Below are positions 6,328 through 7,783 of a stretch of DNA of 7,783 nt, in pieces. Position numbers and translations under genes: made by a program. Positions within the stretch are counted from its first letter, which is position 1, and each line of letters begins with the position of its first letter. The notes under the pieces are model-generated. The model had not been told where the DNA came from. It worked only from the letters and a program-made list of their open reading frames with translations, and did no database searches. This DNA is from Bacteroidota bacterium (GTDB taxonomy: Bacteria > Bacteroidota > Bacteroidia > NS11-12g > UBA955), in contig CANFUB010000113.1 of assembly GCA_947450015.1 (NCBI GenBank), positions 1 to 7,783 of the forward strand. Direction: 5' to 3'.

Positions 6328-7783
6328 TTGAAACGCATTTATTTATTTAGCTTTTTTTTATTTTTTATAGGTGGTTCTCTATTTTCTCAAAACAATCTCG
6401 AAGTTATTGGAGGCGATAAAATGTATGGCGATGAAGTTAAAAAATTAACCTACATCGTTAAAAATGTTGGATTCAAACACAATGGTGTTACAATTTATTG
6501 CGATAGTGCGATTCGCAAAATCAAAGAGGGTATTGTTGAAGGATTTGGGCATATTTACATATTTCAACAAGATACTTTTACCCTGTCTGGAGGTGAATAT
6601 CTACTATACGAAGAGGCAACAAAAACGGCAACAGTTACTGGAAAAGAAGTTATTCTAAACGATGCTGAAATGACTTTGGTAACGACAGCACTTCAATACA
6701 ACACCGCTACTCAAGTGGGTTCTTATCACAACAGAGCAAATATTCTTAGTGGAGAAAACACTTTAAAAAGCAAACATGGCTATTATCAGCGTAGAACCAA
6801 TATTTTTAATTTTAAACAAGATGTTGTCCTTACCAGCCCTGAATATGTGATGTATTGCGACACCTTGGATTATTTTGCTGGAACTAAAACTGCTTACTTT
6901 CAAGGACCAACCAAAATTGTAAGCAAAGAAAATACTATCAAGTGCAACTATGGTTGGTACAATACTGCTACAGAAAAGGCACAATTTAGTAAAGAAGCTA
7001 TTCTAATAAGTGATTCTACAATGCTTGCCGCAGATAGTTTGCTTTATGATAAAAAGAAAGGGATTGGCAATGCTTTTGGGAATATTAGAATGTATGACAG
7101 TGCTAATCAAATTGAAGTCTATGGTCAAAAAGGGCTTTACCTTGTTAAGCGAAAAGAAACCACGATTACTGATAATCCACTTGCCATTCAATATTCTGAG
7201 AATGATACAATGTATGTAATGGCCGATACATTTTACTACGTGAATGATAGTTTGACAAGACAATTACAAGCTTATCCTCGCACAATGATTACACAAAAAG
7301 AGTTTCAGGGCAAATGTGATTCAATGATTTACAGATTTAATGACTCTACAATTAGCTTGTTTGGACTGCCAATCTTGTGGAATAAAAACAATCAAATAAC
7401 TGGCGATACGATGCATATTGCTCTAAAAAATAAAAAAATGCATTCTTTGACTGTCATCGACAATGCCTTTCTAGCATCTGAACTTAAACCAAATACTTTT
7501 AACCAAATAGCGGGAAGAACCATGTTCAATAAGTTTAATAACAATGAACTTGTTTCAGTACTTGTCGACGGCAATGCAGAATCGATTTATTATTTACGCA
7601 ACAATGAGTCGGATACAGCCGAATATACTGGTGTTAACAAGGTTGCTTGTGGTAAAATGAAAATTAATTTTGATTCATCTAAGGTCGATGACATTCGTTT
7701 TTACAGTAAACCAGAAAGTAAAATGTATCCTGTCAATCAATTTCCTGATACTGAAAAACTTTTAAGGGGATTGAATTGGCAAG
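6328..7783 (+). CDS. OstA/LptA-like envelope protein, C-terminus cut by window edge
   Basis: Open frame of 485 codons without a stop. An in-frame TAA at 6304-6306 bounds it upstream and the first in-frame ATG (6421) would remove the signal peptide, so TTG at 6328 is chosen: it yields (M)KRIYLFSFFLFFIGGSLFS with cleavage before Q21. The mature protein is a run of short beta-rich repeats typical of the OstA-like N-terminal domain: VIGGDKMYGDEVKKLTYIV, GFGHIYIFQQDTFTLSGGEY, then YxYxxxT-type units such as ALQYNTATQVGSY, DYFAGTKTAYFQG, GWYNTATEKAQF and SLLYDKKKGIGNAFGNI. Proteins with this beta-jellyroll form the periplasmic bridge for lipopolysaccharide (LptA, LptD N-domain). The Bacteroidota version is inferred to act in LPS transport or outer-membrane assembly, but this is not proven here. 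The ending LLRGLNWQ suggests that only a short C-terminal part is missing. It is divergent from tilS. Confidence 0.85.
   Translation, partial: MKRIYLFSFFLFFIGGSLFSQNNLEVIGGDKMYGDEVKKLTYIVKNVGFKHNGVTIYCDSAIRKIKEGIVEGFGHIYIFQQDTFTLSGGEYLLYEEATKTATVTGKEVILNDAEMTLVTTALQYNTATQVGSYHNRANILSGENTLKSKHGYYQRRTNIFNFKQDVVLTSPEYVMYCDTLDYFAGTKTAYFQGPTKIVSKENTIKCNYGWYNTATEKAQFSKEAILISDSTMLAADSLLYDKKKGIGNAFGNIRMYDSANQIEVYGQKGLYLVKRKETTITDNPLAIQYSENDTMYVMADTFYYVNDSLTRQLQAYPRTMITQKEFQGKCDSMIYRFNDSTISLFGLPILWNKNNQITGDTMHIALKNKKMHSLTVIDNAFLASELKPNTFNQIAGRTMFNKFNNNELVSVLVDGNAESIYYLRNNESDTAEYTGVNKVACGKMKINFDSSKVDDIRFYSKPESKMYPVNQFPDTEKLLRGLNWQ

Noticed and set aside
6320..6330. Inverted repeat CAATT-C-AATTG overlapping the TTG start codon
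   Set aside because: Five-base AT-rich arms with a one-base spacer are expected by chance in this composition and cannot form a useful hairpin.
6464..7574. Short open frames on both strands within 6464-7574
   Set aside because: The region is covered by one continuous plus-strand frame with OstA-like repeats that runs off the window edge; the short frames are out-of-frame or antisense shadows.

Overview
The window looks like a chromosomal segment from a member of the Bacteroidota. The base composition is AT-rich. The start regions carry the TAnnTTTG -7 promoter element of this phylum and no clear Shine-Dalgarno sequences. One large exported protein ends in a type IX secretion (T9SS) type A sorting domain with the YPNPT motif, which is diagnostic of the phylum. 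An OstA-like protein of the kind found in this phylum is also present. No tRNA, rRNA, CRISPR array, insertion sequence or phage gene is visible. Coding density is very high: the longest gap is 59 bases, so no gene-free stretch needs describing.

Layout from left to right. (1) 17-844 (+) encodes a putative lipoprotein of unrecognised family, with His and Cys motifs loosely like those of caspase/gingipain-type peptidases. (2) 904-2199 (+) encodes an exported M28 zinc peptidase with all metal ligands present. (3) 2201-4915 (-) encodes a 904-residue T9SS cargo protein: an N-terminal beta-rich domain, an IPT/TIG domain, a matrixin-like metalloprotease domain, four PKD-like domains and the sorting domain. 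It converges on the M28 gene with one base between the stop codons. (4) 4942-6270 (-) encodes TilS, the tRNA(Ile) lysidine synthetase, 26 bases upstream of gene 3. (5) 6328 to the right edge (+) encodes an OstA/LptA-like envelope protein that starts with TTG and is cut by the window edge. It is divergent from tilS, and both appear to be driven from a 57-base region with two nearly abutting, opposed -7 elements.

Functionally the window mixes two housekeeping genes (tilS and the OstA-like gene) with exported proteins. Genes 2 and 3 are confidently peptidase-like and gene 1 only speculatively so; together they could serve extracytoplasmic protein or peptide breakdown, but nothing in the sequence proves a shared pathway. 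I do not see a clear, complete new system. The best leads are the possible peptidase motifs in gene 1, the non-canonical metzincin motif and possible NTR-like N-domain in gene 3, and the face-to-face promoter arrangement between tilS and the OstA-like gene.
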